Part shown: piece after piece, positions 16,095 through 24,430 of the stretch
Layout of the letters: each line of letters begins with the position of its first letter
Numbering within the stretch: the stretch's first letter is position 1
Assembly: GCA_002348365.1 (NCBI GenBank)
Contig: DEBC01000131.1
Coordinates: 1 to 35,874 of the forward strand
DNA: 35,874 bases
Direction: 5' to 3'
Origin: Alphaproteobacteria bacterium UBA2966
GTDB taxonomy: Bacteria; Pseudomonadota; Alphaproteobacteria; UBA2966
Translations under genes and position numbers: made by a program
Notes under the pieces: model-generated
What the model was told of the DNA's origin: nothing
Database searches by the model: none
Seen by the model: the letters and a program-made list of their open reading frames with translations, nothing else

Positions 16095-17348
16095 GTGACC
16101 ATCACCATAATTGGTGCAGGGATTGGTGGCCTGACGTTGGCCCTGTGTCTGCACGAACGCAACGTGCCTTGCCGAATTTACGAGGCCGCGCCACAGGTCG
16201 AAGCCTTGGGTGTGGGGATCAACCTGCTTCCCCATGCCACGCGAATTCTATCGCGCCTCGGTCTCGAAAAGCGCCTGGCCGAGATTTCGGTCGAGACCCA
16301 AGAACTTTGCTTCTACAACAAGTACGGACAATTCATCCATTCGGAACTGCGTGGACGTTTTGCCGGCTACGACTGGCCGCAGTATTCCATTCGTCGCGGG
16401 ACGCTGCAGGAGGTTCTCTGCGACGCCGTTCGTGAACGTCTGGGCGAAGATGCCCTCGTGCTGGATCATCGGTTCGTCCACGCCGAGCAGGATTCGAAAG
16501 GCGTCACGGCGCAATTCGTCTCGGGTGAGGATGAAGCCCCGCGCCACGGCGCGCAAGGCTCCGCTCTGGTGGGCTGCGACGGTGTTCATTCCGCGGTCCG
16601 GGCACTGCTGCATCCAGGAGACGGGCCCTTCAGATATTCAGGTGTGACCATGTGGCGCGGTGTGACGCGTTGGCGTCCCTACCTGACCGGTGCCAGCATG
16701 ACCCTGGTGGGCTGGCTTGCCACGGGCAAGATGGTGATCTACCCCATTCGGCACGATATGGCGGAGGATGACTGCCATATGGTCAACTGGCTGTGCGAGC
16801 TGGAGTGCCCCGCCCGGTATCCCGACGGTGACTGGAGCCGGCCCGGAGAGCTCGGTGATTTCATTTCCGCCTGTGAGGATATGCGTTTCGACTGGCTCGA
16901 CGTCGCCGGGATGGTCAAAGCTGCGGATCTAATCCTCGAATACCCCATGGTGGACAAAGACCCTCTGCCACGCTGGAGTTTCGGCCGTATAACGCTGCTG
17001 GGAGACGCGGCGCATCCGATGTATCCCCGCGGGTCGAACGGAGCCGGTCAGGCCATCCTGGATGCGGATTCGCTTGCCACACAGCTGTCCAGCGGGGCCG
17101 GGCCTGAGGAAGCGCTCACGGCCTATGAGAGCGCTCGCCTGGAGACGACCTCAGCGGTCGTTCTGGCAAACCGCACCAGTCCGCCTGATGCGATCCTTCG
17201 CGAGGTGTTCGAGCGGACGTGTGATCAGCCATTCACGGATATCAGTGACGTGATCACGCCTGAGGAAATCGCTACATTGTCGGAGGGTTACAAGCGGGTC
17301 GCGGGATTTCGCAAGACCGATGTCAACGAAAAGGCTGCCAGTACCTGA
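16095..17348 (+). CDS. FAD-dependent monooxygenase (aromatic hydroxylase-like)
   Basis: A 417-residue class A flavoprotein monooxygenase that uses NAD(P)H and O2 to hydroxylate a usually aromatic substrate. The GxGxxG motif is ITIIGAGIGGLTLALCL at the N-terminus, the DG motif reads ALVGCDGVHSAVR (about residues 158-170), and the GD motif ITLLGDAAHPMYPRGSNGAGQAI lies near 297-320. It resembles salicylate hydroxylase/PhzS-like flavin-dependent oxidoreductases. The start is GTG, with GAGG four to five bases upstream. It follows the FecR gene by 88 bp on the same strand and ends convergently with the aminoacylase gene. The substrate is unknown. Confidence 0.92.
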   Translation: MTITIIGAGIGGLTLALCLHERNVPCRIYEAAPQVEALGVGINLLPHATRILSRLGLEKRLAEISVETQELCFYNKYGQFIHSELRGRFAGYDWPQYSIRRGTLQEVLCDAVRERLGEDALVLDHRFVHAEQDSKGVTAQFVSGEDEAPRHGAQGSALVGCDGVHSAVRALLHPGDGPFRYSGVTMWRGVTRWRPYLTGASMTLVGWLATGKMVIYPIRHDMAEDDCHMVNWLCELECPARYPDGDWSRPGELGDFISACEDMRFDWLDVAGMVKAADLILEYPMVDKDPLPRWSFGRITLLGDAAHPMYPRGSNGAGQAILDADSLATQLSSGAGPEEALTAYESARLETTSAVVLANRTSPPDAILREVFERTCDQPFTDISDVITPEEIATLSEGYKRVAGFRKTDVNEKAAST

Positions 17349-17375
17349 GAGTGGTCTGCCGCGGGGTTCATTGCC

Positions 17376-19058
17376 TTAGTTGGCGAACTCTCGGAGCACG
17401 TGACCTGGGCGTATTCCGTTCACGCAATATTCGGCACCGTCCCATATGCGCGTACCGTTGATCCAGACGCCATGGACGCCGACGGGATCGCGAACCAAGC
17501 GACTGGCATTGCCGGGCAGATCGAATGCCCGGCGCGCCTTGGAGATTCCGACCGTCGCGGGATCGAACAGGACCAGATCGGCGAAGTTTCCTTCCTGAAT
17601 GCGCCCACGACCGATGATGCCATAGAGATCGGCCTGGACACTGGTCAGCTGGCGAATTGCTTCTTCGATGGAAAGGCTCTGCTTCTCCCGGACCCAGCGA
17701 GACAGAAGGTAGAGCCCGTAGCCTGCGTCACAGAGGAAGGACAGGTGGGCGCCCGCATCTGACAGGGCCAGTACGCTGGCCGGGTGCATGATCATCTCGC
17801 CGACGGCTTCCTCGTCGATGTTCTGCATCTGCGCAACGAACACGGTCTTGAGGTCTTCATCGAGAGAGAGATCAAAGAAGAAGTCGGTCGGATCTTCACC
17901 GTTCTTCTCGGCGGCTGTGCCGATGGTGTCACCCTCGATGGCGCGATGTTCGGGCGAGGTGACGCCGGCGATTTCAACGCGTGACCAGTCGCCGTAGAAG
18001 ATCTTGCCACCCTTGGGGTCCGCGAGCTGAGCCCGGAAAGCATCCCGGAAGGACGTATCACCGATGGTCGTCGAGATCTGCTCCCGGTCCGCGCCGAGCA
18101 GCGGCTCCCAGACGTCGAGACTGCCCAGTGGATAGGCGTTCTCCAGCGTGAATTCCATGCTGAACGGCTGGCTTGTCACCTGGGCATAGACCTGATGGCC
18201 CCGTTGCTGCGCTTCAACGGCCTCCCGCAGCATGTTCCGCGGGCGATCGGGAAAGGCTGAAGTGTGGAGGAGGGCGGAGAAGAAGGCTGGGCGGCCGGTC
18301 ATACCGGCCCAGGCCTCCATATCGGCGACGCCGACATCTGGGCCGTTGGCGATCTGAAACACGCCGTGGTCGGCTTCGGCGAGCGCGCTGACCAGGGCAT
18401 CGGTCTCCGCGCGTTCGGCAACGCGGGACGGCATGGGCAGCCCGTCGTCCCCGAAGTGGTTATGCGAATACGATGTTGCGAACCCGACAGCACCCGCCTT
18501 CAAGGCGTCCTTCACCATGGTGCGCATGGCAGCGATTTCGTCATCGTTCGCCGCGCGCAGCGAGGCTTCTTCACCCATCACGTAGGTACGCGTCACCGAG
18601 TGACCGGCGAAAACCGCCATGTTCGGGACGATGCCCTGGTTTTCCAGCATGTCGAGGTATTCCGGGAAGGTCTCGTAGTCCCAGCGCACACCGGCACGGA
18701 GCGCGTCGATAGACATGCCTTCCACGATCGACAGGTTGCGCGCCAGAAGATCGCGGTATTCGGGTTTGCACGGCGCAATGCCAAACCCGCAATTGCCCGC
18801 TACGACTGTGGTGACGCCCAGCGAGGTGGAGGGTGTTGCCAACGGGTCCCACGTGATTTGAGCGTCGTAGTGCGTGTGGATATCGACGAAACCCGGTGCC
18901 AAGACGAGACCATCGGCATCGAGTGTCTCCGTCGCGGCTTCCCCCTGGAGATCGCCCACGGCAACGATCGTCGAGTCTTTCAAGGCGACGTCGGCATGCC
19001 TGAGCGGTGAACCGGTTCCATCCGCGACGTTCGCATTGGTGATCAATAGGTCATGCAT
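17376..19058 (-). CDS. N-acyl-D-amino-acid deacylase-type amidohydrolase
   Basis: A 560-residue amidohydrolase of the D-aminoacylase group (metal-dependent TIM barrel plus beta sandwich). MHDLLITNANVADGTG starts the sandwich, the metal-binding GFVDIHTHYDAQ is at about residues 56-67, VVAGNCGFGIAP near 87-98 carries the conserved Cys, AGHSVTRTYVMG follows, and SDAGAHLSFL holds the late Asp/His. The C-terminus GNFADLVLFDPATVG returns to the sandwich. The family removes acyl groups from D-amino acids or related N-acyl compounds; DAPase- or hydantoinase-like activity is also possible. The ribosome-binding site is weak (AGAGGAGAGG is about 14 bases away). Confidence 0.9.
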   Translation of the reverse strand: MHDLLITNANVADGTGSPLRHADVALKDSTIVAVGDLQGEAATETLDADGLVLAPGFVDIHTHYDAQITWDPLATPSTSLGVTTVVAGNCGFGIAPCKPEYRDLLARNLSIVEGMSIDALRAGVRWDYETFPEYLDMLENQGIVPNMAVFAGHSVTRTYVMGEEASLRAANDDEIAAMRTMVKDALKAGAVGFATSYSHNHFGDDGLPMPSRVAERAETDALVSALAEADHGVFQIANGPDVGVADMEAWAGMTGRPAFFSALLHTSAFPDRPRNMLREAVEAQQRGHQVYAQVTSQPFSMEFTLENAYPLGSLDVWEPLLGADREQISTTIGDTSFRDAFRAQLADPKGGKIFYGDWSRVEIAGVTSPEHRAIEGDTIGTAAEKNGEDPTDFFFDLSLDEDLKTVFVAQMQNIDEEAVGEMIMHPASVLALSDAGAHLSFLCDAGYGLYLLSRWVREKQSLSIEEAIRQLTSVQADLYGIIGRGRIQEGNFADLVLFDPATVGISKARRAFDLPGNASRLVRDPVGVHGVWINGTRIWDGAEYCVNGIRPGHVLREFAN

Positions 19059-19199
19059 GCTGGGGCTTGCCTCTCCTCTGGGGTCTTCATCATAGGTACC
19101 ATAGCCGCCCGGCAGAACATACTCCCCCTTAGCATGTGCCGGTCAGCCGCTCTCCGTGGGCGATCGGCCGCCCGGTTGGGGGAGTGAATTCGCACAATT

Positions 19200-19360
19200 C
19201 GTACGATGTTTGAGAATCTGGCCCATTCGGTAAATACAAGTTTAGAGAGAATAAATTTATAAAAATAAACCTATTGATATATATCTATCCACAAATTATC
19301 ACCATGTCAGAGATATTTATTGAATTTTATCCATTGTGGTGTTAAGATTATTATCAGTTT
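19200..19360. other. AT-rich stretch upstream of a phage-like gene
   Basis: Between the aminoacylase start (19058) and the phage-like HTH gene the base composition changes sharply. About 19230-19360 is strongly AT-rich, with runs such as ATAAATTTATAAAAATAAA and the palindrome GATATATATC at 19276-19285, against a GC-rich background. Such islands often mark horizontally acquired DNA, silenced promoters or recombination scars. I find no tRNA or attachment-site duplication near it. A hairpin-forming GGGCG-N6-CGCCC lies at about 19159-19174. Confidence 0.6.
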
Positions 19361-19362
19361 GC

Positions 19363-19764
19363 ATGACGTGCGGCTTGCACCAGGCATTGGGGTACCGACC
19401 AGAACAGGATCGATCGATCAGAGGCAATTCAAGAATTGCTGCGGCGGGTCGCCCGCGGAAGAAGAAAATATTTCTCGAAACCCTGGTGGAAACGGTAAAC
19501 GTCACCCTGGCCTGTCGCCAGGCCGGCATTCCCCGGCGAACGGCCTATGACTGGCGGGAGACCGACCCCGCATTTGCGGCCAGATGGGACGCAGCCCTCA
19601 ACGAGGGAATCGATCTGCTTGAAGCGGAGTTGCACAAACGGGCCTTCAAAGGGGTCGAACGGCCTGTCTACTACAAGGGGGAGTGCGTCGGCGCTTGGAC
19701 GTATTACTCTGACGCTTTGGCCATGTTTCTGATGCGGGCACACTGTCCGGAGCGTTACCGGTAA
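19363..19764 (+). CDS. Phage terminase small subunit-like helix-turn-helix protein
   Basis: A protein of about 133 residues. The recognisable part begins AGRPRKKKIFLETLVETVNVTLACRQAGIPRRTAYDWR, a helix-turn-helix like those of phage terminase small subunits, followed by DPAFAARWDAALNEGIDLLEAEL and the characteristic VERPVYYKGE...YSDALAMFLMRAHCPERYR ending. In phages such proteins recognise DNA for packaging; here there is no large terminase, portal or capsid gene, so it is a solitary remnant or a domesticated regulator. The start is uncertain: ATG 19363 or GTG 19336, neither with a good ribosome-binding site. A TAA at 19762 ends it, and the same phase stays open beyond, to 20064. Confidence 0.7.
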   Translation: MTCGLHQALGYRPEQDRSIRGNSRIAAAGRPRKKKIFLETLVETVNVTLACRQAGIPRRTAYDWRETDPAFAARWDAALNEGIDLLEAELHKRAFKGVERPVYYKGECVGAWTYYSDALAMFLMRAHCPERYR

Positions 19765-19770
19765 AGCGGG

Positions 19771-20064
19771 GTGGCACATGGCGCTACGGTCCAGGCACCA
19801 GAAGAACCTGAACCACATCCCGACAGAATCACCAATGAAATCCGATCTCGGGTGATGCGTGAGATTGTAAAGGACGTCCAGGAATTCAACGTAGCCGCCA
19901 GAGGACGCTATCCAAACTTGAACAAATTCCAAGCAGAGCGACGCTACGCGGCAGAACTGAGGGCGCAAAAAGCCGCCGCGTCAGACGGCCATCCCGATGG
20001 AGCGGAGCGCGACGATGAGGGAGGGCCGGCCACGAGATCCGAGTCCGGCCCAAACCGCAGTTGA
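19771..20064 (+). CDS. Hypothetical charged protein, or tail of the phage-like gene
   Basis: A 97-codon frame starting at GTG only six bases after, and in the same phase as, the stop of the phage-like HTH gene. It encodes a hydrophilic protein with a predicted-helical, charged middle (RITNEIRSRVMREIVKDVQEFN, then KFQAERRYAAELRAQKAA) and a low-complexity Asp/Gly/Ser end. AAAGCGGG directly before the GTG could be a close ribosome-binding site. I do not recognise it. It may be a separate small gene in the same transcript or the C-terminal part of one protein split by a stop mutation. Confidence 0.4.
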   Translation: MAHGATVQAPEEPEPHPDRITNEIRSRVMREIVKDVQEFNVAARGRYPNLNKFQAERRYAAELRAQKAAASDGHPDGAERDDEGGPATRSESGPNRS

Positions 20065-20065
20065 C

Positions 20066-20929
20066 TTAGTTCCCTCGGCGTTGGAGCACGACGCGGGCGT
20101 AGACACCTTCGAAGTTGAGCTCACGCCAGTCGGCGTAGGCACCCCAGTCCTTGTACTTGTCGAGAGTGATCGACCCCTTCATCTGCTCGAGACTCTGGCC
20201 CGCCCGCGCCGCCGAAACCACGGCATTGTAGAGATCCTCGTGATACTGCCGATGATCGGATACATCCTGACGCGTGCCCATCGCGCCATGACCCGGCGCC
20301 AATATATCGAAATCCAATGCCTCGACCCTCCGTAGCGAATCGATCCAATCCGGATAGTAGGAATCGGAAAGGTTACGGAACGGCAGTCGCTTGACCGACA
20401 CGAAGTCGACTGCGAACAGCGTACGTTCCTCGGGGAAAAGCATGACGATCGAGTTGTCTGAATGATTGCGTCCGGTGTAGATGAGTTCGACGGGCTTGCC
20501 GCCGAGTTCCAGGGTCATGCGGTCGGAAAAAGTAATGTCCGGGACCGCGGTCGGTCGGCCCTCACCCAGAATTGCGGCTTTGGCATTCTCATGGGCGATG
20601 ACCGTTACCGTGTCGGCGAACACTTCACCACCGGCGCTGTGATCCCGGTGATCATGGCTGAGCACCAGATACTTGATGGGTTGGTTAAACCGTTTCGTGA
20701 TCTCGGCTTTGAGGCACGTCGCGGCCTCCTCATTGATGGGATCCGTGACGATGAAACCTTCGGACGTCACCAGAAATACCGAATAGTGGAAATTGTTTTG
20801 GAAGCGATAGAGATCCCCTGCGATCGGTGTGATGGCGCGTTTGGCGTCCTGGGCCACGGCAATGCCGGGCACGACCAGGACCATGGCCAGAACTGCGGCC
20901 GGGAAAAGCCTGGAAACGAGGTTTTTCAT
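20066..20929 (-). CDS. Secreted metallo-beta-lactamase-fold hydrolase
   Basis: A 287-residue MBL-fold metallo-hydrolase with a signal peptide (MKNLVSRLFPAAVLAMVLVVPGIAVAQ, cleavage likely after about residue 26), so it acts in the periplasm. The binuclear zinc ligands are complete: H92, H94, D96 and H97 in SHDHRDH, H156 in TGRNHSD, D175 in FAVDF and H214 in APGHGAM. This pattern is close to subclass B3/quinoprotein relay or glyoxalase-II-like proteins; there is no proof that it hydrolyses beta-lactams. The start at 20929 has GGGAG seven bases upstream; the much longer frame extending to 21418 is antisense noise over the next gene. Confidence 0.9.
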   Translation of the reverse strand: MKNLVSRLFPAAVLAMVLVVPGIAVAQDAKRAITPIAGDLYRFQNNFHYSVFLVTSEGFIVTDPINEEAATCLKAEITKRFNQPIKYLVLSHDHRDHSAGGEVFADTVTVIAHENAKAAILGEGRPTAVPDITFSDRMTLELGGKPVELIYTGRNHSDNSIVMLFPEERTLFAVDFVSVKRLPFRNLSDSYYPDWIDSLRRVEALDFDILAPGHGAMGTRQDVSDHRQYHEDLYNAVVSAARAGQSLEQMKGSITLDKYKDWGAYADWRELNFEGVYARVVLQRRGN

Positions 20930-21134
20930 CTGTTTTCTCCCAGAACGTCTGCTGCTGCGACTCCGTTTCGGAAACAAACACGAATACCGGGGTAATAATT
21001 CCCTTGATGTCCACCAGGGGCCAACCAAACCTTCGTGATCGGTATGGGCATCCCTGGACAGTACCGTTTCTGCGCGGCACCATCTGTGACGCCTATGATC
21101 GGGCCGCAGATATCCAGAACCCTGGGGGACATTC

Positions 21135-21473
21135 ATGACCGTGTACGTCATCGCGAACATCAACGTCCACGACGCGGAGGGATACAAGGAATATAGCGCT
21201 TCTGTCTGGAGAACGATCGCGGACCATGGCGGATGGTACGTCGGGCGCGCCGGCGCCGTCGGTGACGCCGAAATCGTTGAAGGCAACTTCCAACCCGGAC
21301 GGTTCGTCATCCTTGCATTCGAATCCAGGGAAGCGGCGCACACCTGGTACAACTCGGACGAATACAAGGCCGCGGCCGCGATCCGTAAGGCCCATTCAGA
21401 CGGTGACGTCTTCATCATCGACGAGGTGCCTGCCGGTAACGCCCCTACCCGCGAGTGGGGAGATTGGCGCTAG
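21135..21473 (+). CDS. DUF1330 domain protein
   Basis: A 112-residue protein of the DUF1330 family (dimeric alpha+beta ferredoxin-like fold). MTVYVIANINVHDAEGYKEY begins the first strand and helix, GGWYVGRAGAVGDAEIVEG lies in the middle, and RFVILAFESREAAHTWYNSDEYKAAAAIR is the diagnostic part. The function of the family is not defined. It is divergent from the MBL-fold hydrolase across a 205-bp gap that must contain both promoters; TATGAT at 21094-21099 is a possible -10 box. Confidence 0.9.
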   Translation: MTVYVIANINVHDAEGYKEYSASVWRTIADHGGWYVGRAGAVGDAEIVEGNFQPGRFVILAFESREAAHTWYNSDEYKAAAAIRKAHSDGDVFIIDEVPAGNAPTREWGDWR

Positions 21474-21506
21474 GGGGCCGGCCGTACCGAGGTGGCAGAG
21501 CAACAA

Positions 21507-21606
21507 ACACGCCCCCCTCTACACTCCCCCCGAACCCGGGAGGAGGACTTCCAGGCCGGCAATACGACCCACACGCTCCCCTCTACACTCCCCCGAACTC
21601 GGGGAA
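21507..21606. repeat. Two-copy GC-rich direct repeat with palindromic core
   Basis: Two imperfect copies of a roughly 35-bp unit, at about 21507-21541 and 21571-21606, lie 64 bp apart after the DUF1330 stop. Each reads ACACGC, a C-rich run, CTCTACACTCCCCC, then GAAC and a G-rich half. In the second copy CCCCGA-AC-TCGGGG forms a six-pair hairpin; the first copy is less symmetrical. Possibilities are a REP-like extragenic element, a pair of terminators, or a local duplication. Confidence 0.6.
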
Positions 21607-21711
21607 AGGAATGAGGCCGCGCGTGCGATCGTGAATCCATTTAGACGGTTCTTTAACCGGTCAGCGCCTAATCTGACGGGCCAGATCACGACCTGCGAGC
21701 GTAAGATCCGT

Positions 21712-22557
21712 ATGATGTTGATTGACGAAATTCCGCCCATTGAGCGGCTGAGGTCTGCTCTTCCCGACGCCTCCGGGGTAGTGAATGCTCTGCATGAAAC
21801 AGGGTCAGTTCACATCAGATCTGCGATTGATACGGCGGATGTCGAACTCTTCTGAGAGCGTTTCGATGATTGCTACCACCAGATCATGTCGCCTGACGTG
21901 GTCTGGGAAGAGCGCTTCGACCGATCGGCCCTCAGAGATTTCATCAAGACCTGCGGCAATTTCAAACTGATATCCGGCAGCGTGTTGGGCTACGAGCTGC
22001 ACGACATCATTGGTGCCGTGTTCTCGACGGATATTCTGGGCGCATACTGCGACTATCTGGAAAGCGATGAAGTGGCGGTGTCGTTCGAATTCGCTTTCGC
22101 GCGTTATGCGCGACCCGGGTGGACCCTCGCGGACTCACCCTATCACCAGGACAGCATGGCGGTGGGCGCCGATCCGATTATCAGCACCTGGATTCCCCTG
22201 GATGATGCCGGCGAAGAGACTCCCGGACTTGAGATCGTCCACTGCCGTGTCGATGACATTTACAAGCCAACGGAGCACGCCCGCACCAATCACGGGGCGG
22301 CGGAACTTGACGAGGCATCGGTGACCCGTCTGTTCAGCGACTACTTGTGGCGGCCCGTCTGCCGGGCGGGTGACGCACTGGCATTCGACGGCCACACGAT
22401 TCATCGCACCTGGAAAACGGAATCGATGACGCGAACACGACGCAGCCTGGAGTTTCGCACCATGGCGACTGGGCTCATGCCCGAAATCTGGCGAACCCAT
22501 CCACACGCGACATTCAGTGGACAAGGAAACGTCCTGTCCATGTACGTCGGCGAATAG
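21712..22557 (+). pseudogene. Phytanoyl-CoA dioxygenase-like gene interrupted by in-frame TGA
   Basis: Read from the ATG at 21712, the frame encodes 281 codons, the usual size of a PhyH-family Fe(II)/2-oxoglutarate dioxygenase, but codon 48 is TGA (21853-21855). Before it stands the usual family opening (LHETGSVHIRSAIDTADVEL); directly after it the same phase continues ERFDDCYHQIMSPDVVWEERF without shift. The downstream part keeps the iron ligands: YHQD (H and D), and H in FDGHTIHRTW, plus arginines RTRRSLEF. A C-to-T change in a CGA arginine codon would explain the stop. Translation could restart at ATG 21886 (223 residues), but no ribosome-binding site is seen there. It is followed after 55 bp by the sulfotransferase gene. 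Confidence 0.7.
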
Positions 22558-22612
22558 TGGCGCGGGCCGTGCGTACCTCAATGATCAGGCATACCGGATT
22601 CGCGTTAACCAT

Positions 22613-23944
22613 ATGAGCGTCGCCGCTAAACTCGATTCACCTCCGCATAAATTCGCCGACGCTACGGACGATGGTCGACTACGGCCGGAAGAACTGCGGC
22701 GAGTGGTTTCGATCCACTATTACGGCCGTAGTGGCTCTCTATTTCTTCAGAGCCTGCTGGATAATCACCCGGAACTCCTCATGATCCCGGGAACCTATAT
22801 GACGGGATTCTACCGCTTTTGGGAAATGTTCGGGCAGTTGCCAGCCATCAAAATGATGGCCGCATTCATTACGAATTACGACGTACTATTCGATGCCCGA
22901 TCGCCGATACCTGTCTTTCATGTCGGTGCCAATGCCGGCATTTCGCTGGGGTTCGATGCGATGGGCGACGGCCAGGACCACACGCTGGGAGTCGACCAGG
23001 GAGTCTTCATCGAGTGTTTGCTCGCACACGTGGTCCGTGTCTGCAGTGATGCCAACACCGAAAAAATCTCGCGACGCTACTTCCTGCAGGCTGTTCACGT
23101 GGCCTACGCGGAAGCCCTCGGTCGGGAAATCCCCTCCAAGGATCCCGTTCTGGTGCTGCAAACCCACAATCCCTATTTCGAGGAGGTGGAAGCCCTCTAC
23201 GAAGACTTCGGCGAGGGCATTAAATTTCTCCATTGTCTGCGGGAGCCAGTTCAAACGCTGGGGTCCTGGTACGCTCATTGGTGGGAAGTGTGCACAGGGA
23301 CCAATCCAAAAGGTGCGCCGCAGCAGCTCCAGCTTGCAGGAGCGTCAATGGCTCGCGGAATCGATCGCGCAAAGCCCATTTTTGCTCAATACGCTCATCA
23401 TTTCCCTAACGAGAGTCGATCCCGGGACATCATAGCGTGGGCCATCGAGAATACGCGGGGTGTCAGACTGGAAGACCTTCACGTCCATCCGCGGGAAACG
23501 CTGGAGCGCGTCATTGCCTGGCTTGGCATTGAGTGGAATGACAGCCTTCTCCACAGCACATTTGATGGATTTCCTTGGCAGTTCAGGACAACGGGAGGTG
23601 TCACGGTCAAAGGTTTTCAGACGACCACCATCTCGAAGAAACACCACCGGTTCATCCCTGTCCTCGATCGTCTCCGCCTGCAACTATTGTTCGCCGACGC
23701 TTATGAAACCTGGGGTTACTCGATTCACCCACTACTGACCTGGCGCCCGCTGGCGATCATCAGCCTGGTGTTTTGGATTATGCCGTTTCGTATGGAAACC
23801 GAAATGTGGCGGCGACAAGACTGGCGCCTGTCGAAGACCGTCTTCGAGGTCCTCAGCTCCAATGTCGTCGTTCACCTGAAAGTTTTCAGGCGATGGCTGG
23901 TCGATCTTCGGCGCAAACCGTCCATTATCCAGTTGCTGGACTAA
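22613..23944 (+). CDS. Sulfotransferase-like protein
   Basis: A 443-residue protein with PAPS-dependent sulfotransferase features. The 5'-phosphosulfate loop is SIHYYGRSGSLFLQSLLDNHPE (about residues 33-54), the 3'-phosphate segment is FLHCLREPVQTLGSWY (about 205-220), and a late LERVIAWLGIEW resembles the helix-strand end of the domain. A hydrophobic segment near 380-397 (PLAIISLVFWIMPF) may anchor it to the membrane. The acceptor is unknown. I chose ATG 22613 because the frame upstream of it overlaps the PhyH-like gene and has no homology; an in-frame start at 22517 is possible. It ends convergently with the RidA gene. Confidence 0.8.
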   Translation: MSVAAKLDSPPHKFADATDDGRLRPEELRRVVSIHYYGRSGSLFLQSLLDNHPELLMIPGTYMTGFYRFWEMFGQLPAIKMMAAFITNYDVLFDARSPIPVFHVGANAGISLGFDAMGDGQDHTLGVDQGVFIECLLAHVVRVCSDANTEKISRRYFLQAVHVAYAEALGREIPSKDPVLVLQTHNPYFEEVEALYEDFGEGIKFLHCLREPVQTLGSWYAHWWEVCTGTNPKGAPQQLQLAGASMARGIDRAKPIFAQYAHHFPNESRSRDIIAWAIENTRGVRLEDLHVHPRETLERVIAWLGIEWNDSLLHSTFDGFPWQFRTTGGVTVKGFQTTTISKKHHRFIPVLDRLRLQLLFADAYETWGYSIHPLLTWRPLAIISLVFWIMPFRMETEMWRRQDWRLSKTVFEVLSSNVVVHLKVFRRWLVDLRRKPSIIQLLD

Positions 23945-23965
23945 CAGGCACGTCCATCGCCGGGC

Positions 23966-24373
23966 TCACCCGATAATATCGCCGTTTGCGAGGGCAATCG
24001 CTTCGATCTCGAGGAGGCGGGACGGGTGACCGAGTTCCTTCACGCCGACCAGTGTGTCAGCGGGGTACGGCGGCGTGAACCATTTTTGCCGCAGTTCCAT
24101 GATACGGCCGCGGTGGGCCTGCATGTCGGTCAGGTAGATCGTAACCTTGATAACTTTGGCGAGTGAGGATCCAGCCGCTTCGAGTACCCGTTGAATGTTC
24201 CGGAAGGTCGCCTCTGCCTGGGTGTCGAAATCCCCTTCGATGATGGTGCCGTCCTCGGTAATCGCCACCTGCCCTGAAATGACGATGAGATCGCCAACCC
24301 GGTACCCCTGGGCGATGTAGTAGTCCTTGAATGGATCGGGGTCGAGCTTGATGACTTCCGCGTTGATTGCCAT
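23966..24373 (-). CDS. RidA family protein (first copy)
   Basis: A 135-residue RidA/YjgF/UK114 protein, the family that hydrolyses reactive enamines and imines made by PLP enzymes. Visible hallmarks are the IVISGQVAI strand, the QAEATFRNIQRVLEAAGSSL helix, VTIYLTD, and the C-terminal segment LGHPSRLLEIEAIALA, in which the substrate-carboxylate arginine (R in SRLLEIEA) is present. AAGGAG lies about nine bases before the ATG. It is divergent from cobB with only 57 bp between the starts. Confidence 0.9.
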   Translation of the reverse strand: MAINAEVIKLDPDPFKDYYIAQGYRVGDLIVISGQVAITEDGTIIEGDFDTQAEATFRNIQRVLEAAGSSLAKVIKVTIYLTDMQAHRGRIMELRQKWFTPPYPADTLVGVKELGHPSRLLEIEAIALANGDIIG

Positions 24374-24430
24374 GGTTTGTTGCTCCTTGCTTGAGAACCG
24401 ATTCGAGTCCTGACGAATGATTAGATCATC

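Noticed and set aside
20066..20929. Beta-lactamase resistance gene
   Set aside because: The zinc ligands define only the MBL fold; nothing in the sequence shows beta-lactam specificity.
20930..21418. N-terminal extension of the MBL-fold hydrolase to about 450 residues
   Set aside because: The signal peptide and a good ribosome-binding site define the start at 20929, and the extension is antisense to DUF1330.
21853..21855. TGA in the PhyH-like gene read as selenocysteine
   Set aside because: The position is not a catalytic one, no SECIS-like hairpin is evident right after it, and a single C-to-T change explains it.
24374..24430. Cobalamin riboswitch before cobB
   Set aside because: The gap is only 57 bp and shows no B12-box-like element.
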